Positions 20,701 through 32,665 of a DNA stretch of 64,000 nt are shown in pieces. Source of the stretch: Ptychodera flava (Eukaryota; Hemichordata; Enteropneusta; Ptychoderidae); contig NC_091945.1 of the NCBI RefSeq assembly GCF_041260155.1, forward strand, positions 34,168,296 to 34,232,295, given 5' to 3'. The notes beneath the pieces were generated by a model. The model did no database searches and was not told the origin of the DNA. It worked only from the letters and a program-made list of their open reading frames with translations. The position numbers and the translations under genes were made by a program. Positions within the stretch are counted from its first letter, which is position 1, and each line of letters begins with the position of its first letter.

Positions 20701-23700
20701 AGTACTTCCACAAGACTGGCATCACGTACCACTTTGAAGACTTGCTGGTCTTAGAAGCGAAATGGCTAACCACCATCTTAGGTCGGGTGATATCGATTAA
20801 ACTCGGTGACGTACCTTTCAAACATCCCAAGAAGGAAAGATTCCTCATCGACCTTCGTCGCCATGGCATCTTGCACGAGGAGCTCCTCGACTTGCTTCTC
20901 GAAGAAAGACAAAGGAATAACAGCAGAGGGCAATCGCAGACAGAAAGTGACTTTACTGGGATTTCGCAGATCGTTGATCTTCCAGAACAAACCCAGACTC
21001 TTGACAAATCTGAAGGTGAAAATGATGTGATATGGAAGCGAAGATCGGAGGTTTTTTATCTTCCAAACAACAATAATCTCCCTGTAGGTCAAGATCAGGT
21101 TGACGTCGGGCGCAATACGGAAGTCACAAGATTCAGGCACAGACGCTCTCTGACAAGTGAAGGAAGGAAAAGATTGGTAGAACTTCTCAAGAACTTTGAT
21201 CTCGTATTTCCTTTGAATTCTAAACACGTGTCAACAGCGTACATAGTGCCTTCCTTACTTCAACTTGACAGATTAGAAGTGCTTCCTCTTGGAGAACAGA
21301 AGAGTTACCACACCCTGCCTCTGTGTTATCATTTCTCTGGTGGTTTTCTTCCAGAAGGGTTTTACTATCGACTTGTCGTTCGCTGTTTGGAAAATTGGCG
21401 CGAAGAGATCGACGAAACCACTCTCAGGAAAAACCTGAAATATCACCATGCTCGCATTCCCGTCAGTAAGCGACACAGAATGACACTGACAAAGATTGGA
21501 TCAGACATTGTTATGGTGATGTGGTATTCAACAACAGAGAGGACATTTAAACCTTTTCATCCAAAACCTGATCCAGCGAAGTGCAGGGAAGTAAGAATAT
21601 TTGTCGAAGAGCAGATGAATGATATCATCAGCACATGGATGCCATCGCTGAGGTAAATTAAAGTACTTTATTATTCATATTATCACAACCACAATTCCTG
21701 TAATATTTGTGAAAAGAACTGAAAAAAAGAATGCCCATCGTATTACATTTCTTTTTAACAGCTTATATTTCGGAAATACTGGAAGCTGCTGCGACGTGCA
21801 GAATATATGTATGCTGTAGACACATGTAACAAAAATCGTTCGGTCAGATTTTATCTTATTACTATTACATTTTTCCAAAGATATGAAACCAGAGTCCGGT
21901 GCAGCTGTGAAGGTCACAAGAAAAAATACCAAGACTCTGACTCTGAGAAATGGATCGGTGATAATGATTTCGTCTTCCACGATGTCAAAGTAGAACCACC
22001 GTTCCAAGTCAGCAAGGAGTGTCAATCGGTTCCTGAAATGAATCTGAGGAAAGGTATTGAACAAACCAGAAAGTACGTCGGACCCTATAGAGTTCAGTGT
22101 ACAGAAATGCCCTGTATGATGGATTTAGCACCCGTAAAGACTTGGTTTGGTGAGTAGTATTACTGCAATTTGCACATGTATGTTCGGGATGAAGTGTCTA
22201 GAATTACTTCGAGGGGAAGAAGCCGTTGCTTTCTGTTAAATGCAAAGACAACTGTAAAGAGAAATAAAATAATGTCGACACGTGTTATGGGCTAGGTGTA
22301 AACTATTTTGACTTCTGTATAATGTGCAAAGGTTGTTTCAACATTTTGTGGACACAAAAAATTACATCAACGTGACTGTGTGTTCAAACCTTCATGTGCT
22401 TAACTGTAAACATATGTACTTCCCTATCCCAGGTGTTTCGCATCCTCTCAAGATGGCTGCAAAAGAATTTATGGAAAGGCTGCCAAAATTAGGAGTGAGT
22501 TATTTACACGAGTATTATTTTTCACTCCATTCCAGATATATCTGTCTTAGTAAGGGAACATAAGAATAGCGAAGGCGATTATTGAAATCAGACGACAAAA
22601 TTATTTGGAATTGCCACCATGAAATAAAAACGTACATAAATCCTGTTATTATTAAATCGTCGCATTGTACAAGTATGCTAGCGTTCTTCCATATATTACA
22701 TCTCAATAGCCGTCTCGGTGATGGACTTTCAGCATTTTTGTTCCGTCTGTCGTGTTGTACTCAGAATATCAATTCGTATATAGCCCAGTATACGACATCT
22801 CAACACCACATCCATTACCAGACATTACACTAAGACTGTATTGACAAGTTTGTCACAGGGATATACAATGGTTTTAATGAGAGTTTTAGTCCGGAAAAAG
22901 ACAATGTGTCAACGATTGGCAAGGTTTTGATAACAATATGTTTTTATGAGAAGAATACTCCGTTTGTTTGTTTTACAGAAAAAAAAATTAAAAAAATGAA
23001 AATGTTGTAAAACGTTACAGCTTCCCGTAAAGAAATGCTGAGATATGAATTCAAGCTTTACATAAACCACAGGGCATTTGGTTGCATTAGACAGAATTCG
23101 AATTTTCTTGCATCTATGCAAGATTCAGTGAGAATATGCATACTCATCGACGATTTGACGATCCTCTCAGAAATGATTGAATCGTATGAGAGAGCTAGGT
23201 GAGCCTCCTGATCACTTACGTATACCCTATCTTTTCTTTCAGGTTGTAACTTTTGTTTGTCTAATCTTCGTCTTCGTGTCGGTGTTCGTATTAGGCATTG
23301 AGTCTGTCCTTATCAAGTGCCAAGCCATTCCATCAGTTGCAGGAATTATTCTGCTTTCCCAGTGCGTCGCAACATTTATAATCCTCATCTGTGCCTTTGT
23401 ACTGGCAACGTGGATGTGCATATTTTACAGTAGGGACGATGACGAATACCGAACGGTGAGGGCGCTGTTCCTGGTCGTACTCTCTGTGACGTTCCTGTAC
23501 CTTCCAATGTTTACCAGAGAGGTAAGAGTGTTCGCTTTTCGATACAGAACATTGTAGACGTGTATTTTGGTGGGTATGTGTTTGAGCATTTCGAACATTA
23601 TTACTACTTGACTCCAGCAACACAATTATTATGACCCTACCTCTGTTTGTAGATCGCAAAGATGACAGAGGACTGCCCGGAAGAAGAAGTTACTCGTCTT

Positions 23701-23721
23701 GGTAACTACACCAGCACTTAG
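17723..23721 (+). CDS. B1: DED-COR membrane protein gene, Roc domain mostly lost
   Basis: The exons I can place are 17723-17780, 18523-18725 (or to 18863 if the fused exon is read through), 20373-21652, 21881-22149, 22433-22494, 23243-23521 and 23653-23721. The DED exons encode MAQDRLITYLADLSGRIRQ and then DLVQIVKLCGGLTPSIKK... with RSDL (the RxDL motif). COR, cysteine and three-segment membrane exons are open and in phase. The Roc P-loop exons are absent. The next Roc exon is fused out of frame to the DED exon, and the G4 exon (19348-19489) has a one-base deletion. An AAG/GTCAGG donor after the DED (phase 0) could splice directly to the COR exon (phase 0) and make a DED-COR protein of about 735 residues. 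This is inference from phases. Without such splicing the gene gives only a short DED protein of about 130 residues. Confidence 0.7.
18523..18863 (+). CDS. B1 DED exon fused to a Roc exon out of frame
   Basis: Bases 18523-18740 match the DED exon of the A genes. From about 18741 the sequence matches A exon 5 (ADASRDLDD...ERQCWKKKMKYK), with no intron between. The Roc part is open but in a different frame from the DED part. In the DED frame translation runs on for about 40 foreign residues to a stop at 18852-18854. B2 has the same joint (about 44031), so the deletion of the P-loop and acidic-insert exons happened before B1 and B2 separated. Confidence 0.75.
19348..19489 (+). pseudogene. B1 decayed Roc G4 exon
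   Basis: This matches A1 exon 6 and B2 44640-44782 but is one base shorter (AAGTCGAAGAGAAA against AAGTCGACAGAGAAA in B2). That shifts the frame, and the G4 motif reads TKKG instead of TKKD. It fits loss of GTPase function in the B lineage. Confidence 0.7.
20373..21652 (+). CDS. B1 COR domain exon
   Basis: A 1280-base exon, fully open, begins DEFVHDVRLYLAEACEEAFD and ends ISTWMPSLR. It contains WLRLELVLKALKDLNKHV, LLVLEAKWLTTILGRVI, GGFLPEGFYYRLVVRCLENW and MTLTKIGSDIVMVMW, as in A1. A linker of about 75 residues between COR-A and COR-B is longer and different from A1. That the exon stays open while the Roc exons decay suggests the COR part is still under selection. Confidence 0.85.
21881..22494 (+). 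CDS. B1 cysteine-containing and juxtamembrane exons
   Basis: Exon 21881-22149 encodes YETRVRCSCEGHKKKYQDSD and on to MPCMMDLAPVKTWFG. Exon 22433-22494 encodes GVSHPLKMAAKEFMERLPKLG. The phases (2 in, 1 out, 0 out) are the same as in A1. Donors are GTGAGT in both. The family is unknown. Confidence 0.8.
23243..23721 (+). CDS. B1 membrane exon and tail exon
   Basis: Exon 23243-23521 (279 bases) encodes three hydrophobic stretches: VVTFVCLIFVFVSVFVLGIE, GIILLSQCVATFIILICAFV running to CIFYS, and ALFLVVLSVTFLYLPMF. They are joined by short loops (LIKCQAIPSVA and RDDDEYRTVR). The last exon 23653-23721 encodes IAKMTEDCPEEEVTRLGNYT, two more residues and a stop. The position after COR makes this a C-terminal membrane anchor. 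Topology cannot be settled from sequence. Confidence 0.85.
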
Positions 23722-26700
23722 AAGAATACAGAGAATCTATGCATACTATGCCAAAACGAGTATAAATGGTTTGCTAACAGTCACTTTTCGGTCCAGACTT
23801 TCCTCAGAACTCAGATATAATAATTTCAAATATTTACTTTAAATTTTCATTCGTTTATAAATTTGCGGTGTTTGCGTTGAAAATTTACGTTGTCTTAAAT
23901 ACCTAGATAATTTATAAGATTACGACAAACCTTAAAACTTAAACGTGAGCATCGCCTTACTATAAAACTTAAACTTGAGAATCGCCATACCATGAAACTT
24001 ACATATTCAGTTTTGCTGAAAAGCTTTGGCGATTATTTTTATATCGCCCCTCTGAGCAAGATAATGGTGCAATAATTACTGTTCAGTTGTTTGTGTTATC
24101 CTCAACATATCACAACTCATTTTACGACTGCCTTTCATATATAGGTCAATTTTATGCCAAAGATGTAACGATCTGTTGTTTTTTTTCAAAACGAGATAAA
24201 CGAAAGTCAGGATACTGTGCCATTTTTTCACGTAAATGAATTCCACAACTGCGGCGAACAGCTAAATCTGTTTGAGCCTGTGCCTTTTCAGAAAAGTCTT
24301 TCCAAACACACAGGGATAATGTCGGTTTGTTCTTCACTAGAAGAATCTTTGAAATGTCGTTAAAATCAAAACATTTACAACTCAACTTTCCCAGGGATAG
24401 TTGTGTACATGTTTACTCAGCAACTGTCGTGTTATTTTTGACATCGGATATGTACACCGTCCATGCGACATAACATATCGGGTACTGCAGTTACAAAAAT
24501 AAAGAGTGTAGCTTTACTTTAAATGGAATAAAATAAAATACATATTCATTACCGGGAAAGAAGTCTGTGTCTGTTTTTTGACAGTGTGGCCGGCCGTTAC
24601 GAGCCCTTCAGCTCTCATAGACCAAAAACGACCGTACAGTGACAATATCAGTATATCTTATTTCATTACTTTCATAATTTTTAAAAGCAAGGAAGATTCC
24701 TTTCAAAGCTAAAAAGGCTGAGTTGGTAGAGCTTGCTGAGAAATCCATTCACCTTGGATGAGAAACTAATGTAAAAAAATGTGAAAGAGCCTCCCCACCA
24801 TACTATCCAAAATGGTTTTTTTTTGTGTCGATTTTGTGTTTGATTCGTTTCGAATATGTGTTCCTACATTCTTATACGATTGTTTGTGTCAATAAAAATG
24901 TTTGTTTCGCTTCGGATATTTGTAGGGAAGTTTGGATTTGTGTGCACGGTAATGTTTTGTTCGTGTGGGAAAAGCTTATGGCGAGACGCAGCCGGGCCTA
25001 TGGTGTGACAAAGTTGATAGAGTGGCCATTTGACGCTTGCGTTTTGAATCCCGAGTGTGTGGTTTCTCATCAGTCGCAGTGTAGATTCTTTCCTTAGTTT
25101 GTGCTTGTGAAAATTTATTTTAATGCATTTTAGTGATCTTGCTCTTCGAGTAGCGAGGCAAGTTTCCGATTTACAAGCGTTGGCAAGACGCCGACATCGA
25201 GACTGTTGCTGTTTCGTCTAGCGAGTACGTTGGTTGATCTGGAAGAATTATCGCCCTCGAATAATGTCGAATAATGTCACTCACGCTTATGTTTTGGAGA
25301 TGTGTCCGTCGAATTCTGCAGGAAATCACACGAAACGAGCGTTTTAGAAGCAAATTAAGTACCAGGTTACGGTATGAATTTTGAGAATGATAGGGAACGA
25401 TCGTCGGTTACATGATAGATGAACTTGCTAATTTTCACAGTAAAATCGAACGTCGAAGATGACATGGCGGCATAATCCCTACAGGAAATAGCCATTTGGT
25501 TTCCTGACTTTCTTTTTTTCAGGCATATGTACACACGTCTATGGGGCGCATAGTACGAGAGCGGAATAGATCACAAACATGTGGAAACTGTTAGTTACCC
25601 AGCTAAGTTCACGCCATGTCATCCTTATTCATGTCGATCTCAGGCGTTTCTCTTTCTTAACATCGGGAAACGGTGGAAGGTCACGCCATTCATCCATGGG
25701 TATTTTTCGAATTTGCCGGCTTTGCAGTAAACGTTTGGTATAGTCAAAGCTTACGGTGACAACAGAGCAGATGAAAGTAAACTAAACTTAGGTTATGGAT
25801 ACAGAGTCTGTGTTATCGCAATATACGCAGTACCGGAGTCCAGAAAGTAGCCCTCACTTCCGGTCAAAGGAAGAACGCCCCTAGTGGAGAAAGCTTAAAA
25901 TCCTTGAATTACCGCATGGTCTTATGGTAACTCGAAACCGACGTAATGCAATGCAGCGCTTGTATATAGGATTAAACTCAAATTGTTTGCTGATTGTACG
26001 GTACCGCTGTATGTAGTCCGAGTTAAATGACTTGAAAACTTACTTTTCATGTATTTTCCATTCATTTTGTTCTATCTGAAAAAGATTATGTGTCACAAGT
26101 TCTAACCCCACAATCATATCGAAATATCTAATGTCATTTCTTAACATTACCTTTTATATGTTTACTGATCAATGTAATCATCTACAACTGACTTCTAGTT
26201 CGGCCAAAAATTCACGAAAATAAATGAAAACAAATTACCAAACTTCTTTTATCCTTGTCATTCATGGTCTTTGTTCGATCACGCTTCATGATTAATGACG
26301 CCAAGGAATATGTACACAGTACCGTTGATGATATATTTTAGTGAGAGCTGATGCTCAACTGAAATAAAAATAACTTTCCAGACAAACGTCAAAAATAGTT
26401 CAGTCTGCCATCCTGAACAGAATAATTTACATTGTATCTGATCATCTCGTTGCGAATCTACGGTGTTCTTATTCAGTACTAGTGTTCATTACTCCTTTAC
26501 AAATGCTGTAAAGACGCTATGAGAGACTGTGATAGTACAGAGTCCTCCATACATACATACATACATACATACATACATTGTTGTTTTTGCAAAACCTTTA
26601 TTGTACTTTATGATCAAGATCCCAACTGGGATACGATTTCAATAAAGGCTTACTTTACTTTACTTTACTTCACTTTACATAAGAACTTGACGCAGAGCAT

Positions 26701-27062
26701 AACGCATGTATAGTGTTTCTCATATTTCGATGACGTCAATTTTTGAAATCTGAAGCCGGACAAGTTTGGAATGTGACTCTGCGGAAGACGGACATCACAT
26801 AGACCACGAGTGCGGCTGCAGTGCTAGTAGTCGCCCTGCGAGTGTGCATGTGAAGGCAAGTAATGCCCGACAGATACAACTTGTCTTCTCACTAGATTTA
26901 ATCTGAACCAAATGTGATCAAATAAGGTGAGAAATTATGATAGTATCTACTCACACATTCACAGTGTTTAACTTTTAACTGTACGCCCACGACAACGACA
27001 GAACAGTCTATATTGTATGTTGAGTATGGACGGTACCAGACAGCATGCAATGACTTGAAACA
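23722..27062. other. Intergenic B1 to A2
   Basis: No coding gene is seen. AATAAA signals lie near 24497 and 24529 and are plausible ends for the B1 message. It contains an arm of the dispersed foldback family at 25530-25569, an (ACAT)n microsatellite at 26549-26578, TTTAC repeats near 26650-26678, and a TGACGTCA octamer at 26731-26738 that is also upstream of A3 (55499-55506). Most of the block recurs downstream of B2 at 53830-55860. Confidence 0.65.
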
Positions 27063-27278
27063 TTGAGTGGAATTCCCGGAAACATGAAAAATGGCAAATG
27101 GAACATGGAAAATGGAAAATTAGACAGATTTGACAGATTAGACACTAAAGACTTACTATGCGCTATACCAATGTGTACTACATCGTGTAAACTACACGAA
27201 AAAAATCGATTTTGTTTTCAAGTCCGTTTTGACTTACTGACAAGCGCCATTTTCCATGTTTCCGGGAATTCCACTCAA
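27063..27278. mobile_element. ~216-bp MITE-like element at the repeat-unit boundary
   Basis: The ends are inverted repeats: TTGAGTGGAATTCCCGGAAA at 27063 and TTTCCGGGAATTCCACTCAA ending at 27278, extending a further ~10 bases with mismatches. The interior has no coding capacity and shows GGAAAATGG-type repeats. It is absent upstream of A3. The window itself begins with the last bases of what is probably the equivalent copy (TCAACGGATGG). Confidence 0.75.
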
Positions 27279-30273
27279 CGGATGGTATTGGGTTACTGCA
27301 ATCTGCCATAACTATATACATTATTGTATATGTTCAGTATTGAAACTACTGTGTTTTATGGCTGACCTATACATATCATGTTTAATCGAAACTGACTACA
27401 GTTATATGAAAGGATGCCAAAGACTGAAAAATACAATTCGATTGTCCAGCGAATACATCAGTCCGTGTACACTCTAAAAGAGGAGACGTTCAAAATATAT
27501 CCCATAAACGCAAACCGCTGCACGTTTCAGCTTGGTGCTTGGTGTGTGGATGCATCCTGGGCTATAGATGGGATTTTGTTCAAATGAAGTCTGCATTGCC
27601 AAAATTATGCAAATGAGCTTACAAAATGTGAAAATGGTCAAGAATTAATATCTCGAGAACCGCTGTTTTGATTGCTTTGAAAATTTGTGTGCAAGTACCT
27701 TAGGTGAACCTTATACAGTTTTATGAATATTGTGAAGATATCTTTAATTTTGTATATTTACTGAATTTTTTGGTGTTTTTTTCTCATTTTCTGTAAAAAT
27801 TCTTCTTCTCTGAAACCGCCAGCTCAATCGCTCTCAACTTTAGGTTTGATCTTTGCGAGGGTGTTACTCTTCTAATTTGTTGAAATTATGACAAAAATGG
27901 GAAAATTACTATTTTGGAGCAATTTTTGTCATTTTCGGTCAAAAAATCTTAAACAGTATTTTCTTTTTAAACTCCTGGACAGACAGCTTTTATATTTGGT
28001 ACACAGACGTACAGAGATGACAATAGTTAGATATGTGGAAATTGTCCTGAAATATAAAAATTTGTATTTTTAAGACAATAGTGTCATTTTTGGTAAAGGA
28101 AACTTGTTCTCAAAATTACTCGTTTGATAGCTTTGTAATTTGGTATAAAGTCCCGAGGGATGTCATTGGATAAATTTGCTGCTCAAAGTGTTGGGAAACC
28201 CCCAAATTTGTATATTTTAGGTAATTTTTAGCTCATATTTGGTTTTGTATATAAATACCAAAAGAGCTTATATGATGAGTCGGTGGCGTCTGTATGTCTG
28301 TATATTTGTGGGTATGTATGTGCGGATGTATGTCCGTCACACACAAAGGCTCTCATACCGCCAGAGCTACCATCTCAGTATTTGGTGTACAGGTAGTAGA
28401 TGCAGGGGTTGAGATGTGAATTTGTTCAAATGAACACATCAGTGTCAAAAATGTGCAAATGAGGGAAGAAAAAGTTAAATCCTGCAAATGTGCAGGAGTG
28501 ATGGCATGCCAGTAAGAAACGGGCCAACTCCACTGATCTTCAGTCATTTCCTGTCATTGTTCACGATTTGTTACATATTAACAGACCTGCTGAAACCATA
28601 GACAGTAGAGGGGGGGGGGGAGACCGTCTATACTCAAACTAAGAGGGGTTTGTTTCTGCTATGCATGTTGCTAAAGTTGACCTCCAGTACCTAAAGTTTC
28701 AGACCTTAATTACTTTTGTCATTCTTGTTTTTCTGGTTTAAATATTTCTTGTTGTTTTTCTGGTTGTACTGTGCAGAAATCATTGTCATAATATCAACGT
28801 AGAATTTTCCTCCACTGAACAGATAGAAACAACATTTATATTGTTGATCATTGGTAACCCATACTGGTATATACCAATTTTGATCAAATTTGAGCGACAC
28901 CGTATAATAGCGGTATTTTCTCAGTTTGTGACCTTAAATGACCTATGTTGTGAGACAGTTTTGAAGGCTGTGAACATAATTTTGTCATATTTGGTATCAA
29001 TTTGTAGGAAAATTTGAACCAGGAAACAAAGCTGAGGTGAATTTTTTCATTGCGGAACAATTTTTGCAACTTTTCTATGTAAGACATACAAGAACTGATG
29101 AGAAATTTGGATCCAGGATAATTCCAGATGTTGTAATCACCGCCCACAGTGGAAGGCATTTCACCATCTTTAACTAACTTAAGTGCTGTTTACATTAGAA
29201 TGATAACACTCACATTGTATTTACAACCACAAGGTTGTAAATACAATGTATTTACAACCACAAGGTTGTAAATACATTTCCTGTCATCTGGTGTTATGTA
29301 ATACCAAGGAATGGAACATTTGATATTCAGGAGGGGTAGGGTCTAGAAGATTGATGAGGTAGCATTACTAATTTACCAGATCCCTTGTACATTTTTTACC
29401 CACTCCCACCTTTTCTTTTTATCAAACCTTCTCTGTCTATTTGTTGTTGTCGATATTTACTTATGTATTTAGGATCTGCTTGTCCCATTGCTATAGAAGT
29501 TGATATGCATGTTCCTAAACATGACTTTTAGTACCTAAGTTGGAGACCTTATTTGCTTTTGTCATTCTTGTTTTTCCTGGTTTAAATATTTCTCGAATGG
29601 ACCAATTCAAACCGAATGTGAGCACACTGATCTTGACGGTATTTTTTTTAACATCAAGTAATGTTCACCGATTGAAAATTTTCATGATGGTGGAAGATTG
29701 GGCTGAATGGCTTGTATCATGGTATGAAATATATGTGACGACAGTAAGAAGTGTGATCGTACAACTCGAGTGGAGTGAGTGATAAAAGAACTGAAAGACT
29801 GGCCATGGGATATGGGCCACAACTTGGAAAGGAAACGAACGGCGTCGAGTGTCCGGAAGCAAGGGTGTGCACAGATTGATATAGCGAAGCTTTGGCCAGG
29901 ATGGGCCGCCCTGGTGGGTTCTTGTAATTTTGAAAAATGTAAACGGATCTTGCGTTTTGCTAAATAGAACTTTCAAAATTGCCAGCGCAATTAAAGAACC
30001 CCGTTTCAGTGTACACGTTTCCCGAAAAGACGCGATTCACAGCATGTTTTGGTTGTATATTGTGACGACAAATGGTTTTGTCGTTAAAGGCCAGACAATA
30101 ATAAATTGTTTCCCGGAATCGCCACATCTTCTTTTGCCGTGTTTCGATTTGGAACTCATTGCGTCAAACTGTTGTGTGAGATTCGTTTAATGACAAGCAG
30201 AAATAACGTTAATTTGCGATTTCCGTTTTCACTTGACAGGTACTGGATGATACAAAAGGTTTGACTAATCACC
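27279..30273. other. Upstream region of A2 (copy of 1-2989)
   Basis: This is nearly identical to the start of the window, with scattered single-base indels. It contains the twin palindromes (29216-29276). No gene is called. The block 27475-29630 is absent upstream of A3. Confidence 0.7.
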
Positions 30274-32428
30274 ATGGAGACGACAGAGAGTAGATTCGAC
30301 AATTATCTGAGAGAACTGTCCGAAAAGATAAGTCTAGGTGAGATATGCACAGTACTTAACAGAACGATTCTAGTATCATGAACACCCTTCTCTTCACCTA
30401 AAAGTTCATTCTCACTTCGTCAGCTTCAGTACTTTGCGTCGTGCCAGTTAAACTCTTTGTCACACTCCGGAGTGCATAGAAGTGCATGAGACCATGCTAT
30501 TAATTATAATAAATTAGTAAAGATTTGTTCGGGATACAAGAATTTCGGATCTCGTTCCCATTTCCATGAAGCATCCTCATTCTCAGCAAAGAATTGCCTT
30601 GGCATCTGGACGAAATTTTCAACCACAATATCGGCGTATAGAACTGTCACATTACAAAATGATATGCCCTAATAGAAAAAATCAGTCGTTTAACATTTCA
30701 CATGTACGGACAAGATCATATTCATTGAAATTGCACGCGAAAGTGAAAGTGAAAGATGGTGATTTTTTAGTTTCGTTTGATATTTATAAGTTTTGCAGAT
30801 GTGAAAATATTTGCAAGTGATTTGCTATTATTCTCTTAGTTATGCACAGCTCTCACGATGATATTTTGAGATTGAATGGATATACAGATGGTATGGTTGG
30901 AACTTCTGTTCTTCACCACAGCCCATCGTTAGCTACGCAATGTAGCAATAGGAGACAGAGAGCTTGCGAAGCCAGCTGGCCTTCCGCAGGGCTATGCAAC
31001 ACCGTTGAGGGCACATCAGGGATTAGTCAATATACTGCATAGCGAACCAAGAGCTGTGAGAGTCTTGTCTTAATCCAATTTTCTTCTGATTCAATGATAA
31101 TTTCTTTCTACATTCAGCGACATATCCAAGCATTCACTTATTGTAGTCAACATGTGCATGCACGTGAATCATCAGAATAAATTAAGTCCGAACTCGAATT
31201 CAATTTCACCGTTATATATTCATACCTACAATTATATCATCATATTCAACTAAGGACCAATTCATATAAGAAAATCGCAAAGTATGTTTCTGTTTGTTTC
31301 AAGCGCCCTCAAGATAAGCAAATTACTACTGAGACGAAGACACGCTATTCACGTGCACTAATTGCTACAGGTACAAATATTTTCAATGTTGTGTTGAACT
31401 CAAGAATTTTAACAATGTTTAGTCTGTTACAATGAACTGAAGTGTAGAAGATTTTGTAAACACAACATTGGTACATTTACAACTTTCAGATGATTTACGG
31501 AAACTTGTGGCCCTGTGCGGTGGTCTGACACCCAGTATCACGAGGAAAGACAGAGCTGACATCCTGAGCCGAGGCAACACACATGCTTTGCTTGCAAAAC
31601 TGAGAGAAATTGGGCATATCTCAGAAACAAAACACGTGGTGATTGTGCAACTTCTACAAAAAGTCAACAGACCAGACTTGGTCGATGATCTCAGAGTGAG
31701 GTATTCCCTTGGCTTTCACAAGCACGTGACAGCCATTGACTATGACAAGGCGTTGGAGGAAAGAAATCGTCATCAGGCTAAACTAAGATCGCGCCAGTGT
31801 ACGACAGAAATTGCTCAACCAATAAAAGCGGGTGAACCGCTTGAAGAAAAATATCCTTCACAAACAACGAAAATTGGCGAGTTTCATTTTTTTCTGTCTG
31901 TTTGTGCGCTTGTTTTTCGTTATCCAGCATGTATTGTTCATAGAATGTGTGGGTTTTTCTTTCCCTTGGACAAAATATATCGCACAGTGAGGCCATAAAG
32001 CGTGATAATCCATGAGCAGTGAGAGTGAAGTTTAGATACTCATTTTTGTTCGTCTGTTTGTTTGTTTTTTCAATCCTCTGGAATATTCAAACACAGGCCA
32101 CCGGTACTTTCCTCATGTATTCTCACCATTTTCTTTTAATTCTACCAATATACGTTATTACTGCAATGATGTGTGTACCGATCTGAACGGTTAGTTTGTC
32201 ACATATTGTTAGCCGGTTTCAGTGAAAGCAAAGCCTTTGCTACGATTTGAAAACTTATCATGTAAATATATCAATGCTACTCCGTGACAGAGGACAGTCA
32301 AAAGTATCGTCTGATCGCTGATTATGGCGACAAGACAGTGTTAAAACACTTTCAAATACATTTTACTTATAGTTCACGCATGGAATATGTATTCTCCATA
32401 TGTTCATCTTTTGTTTTTATTTTTTCAG

Positions 32429-32665
32429 AATTGCTACCGACTGGCAAAGAAGTAAAACCCACGCTGTCGAAGCCGAAAAAAACCTTCTTGAGTCCGATAT
32501 TAAAATCAAAACAAAACGAGGACGAGTGATGATTGTTGGCCAGTTGGAGTCGGGAAAACAAGCTAAAACGAAGTCTCTTCAAAGAAGAGTTTAATTCTAG
32601 ACACGATTCTACAAAAGGCATAGACTTGGTTCGATTTTCTATCGATATCTCGAACCTTTTTGAAG
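32429..32665 (+). pseudogene. A2 Roc P-loop exon with three 1-base deletions
   Basis: Compared with A1 5151-5390, one T is missing at the first codons (AATTGCTACC against AATTTGCTACC), one T in the P-loop codons (CAGTTGGAGTC against CAGTTTGGAGTC), and one C a few bases later (CAAGCTAAAACG against CAAGCCTAAAACG). Net loss is three, so the frame is restored downstream, but the shifted part hits a stop at 32527-32529, before the P-loop, and the GxxxxGK[ST] loop is destroyed. Confidence 0.8.

Noticed and set aside
20444-21007. 187-residue minus-strand open frame inside the B1 COR exon
   Set aside because: It is the antisense shadow of a conserved COR coding exon. A similar shadow occurs in B2.
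24710-24740. GGCTGAGTTGGTAGAGC, tRNA A-box-like
   Set aside because: No B box follows at the right distance and there is no cloverleaf.
27057-27276. Near-kB site (GGGAATTCCA) in the MITE ends
   Set aside because: It misses the consensus by one base and is part of the terminal inverted repeat, so it is better explained as the element's end.
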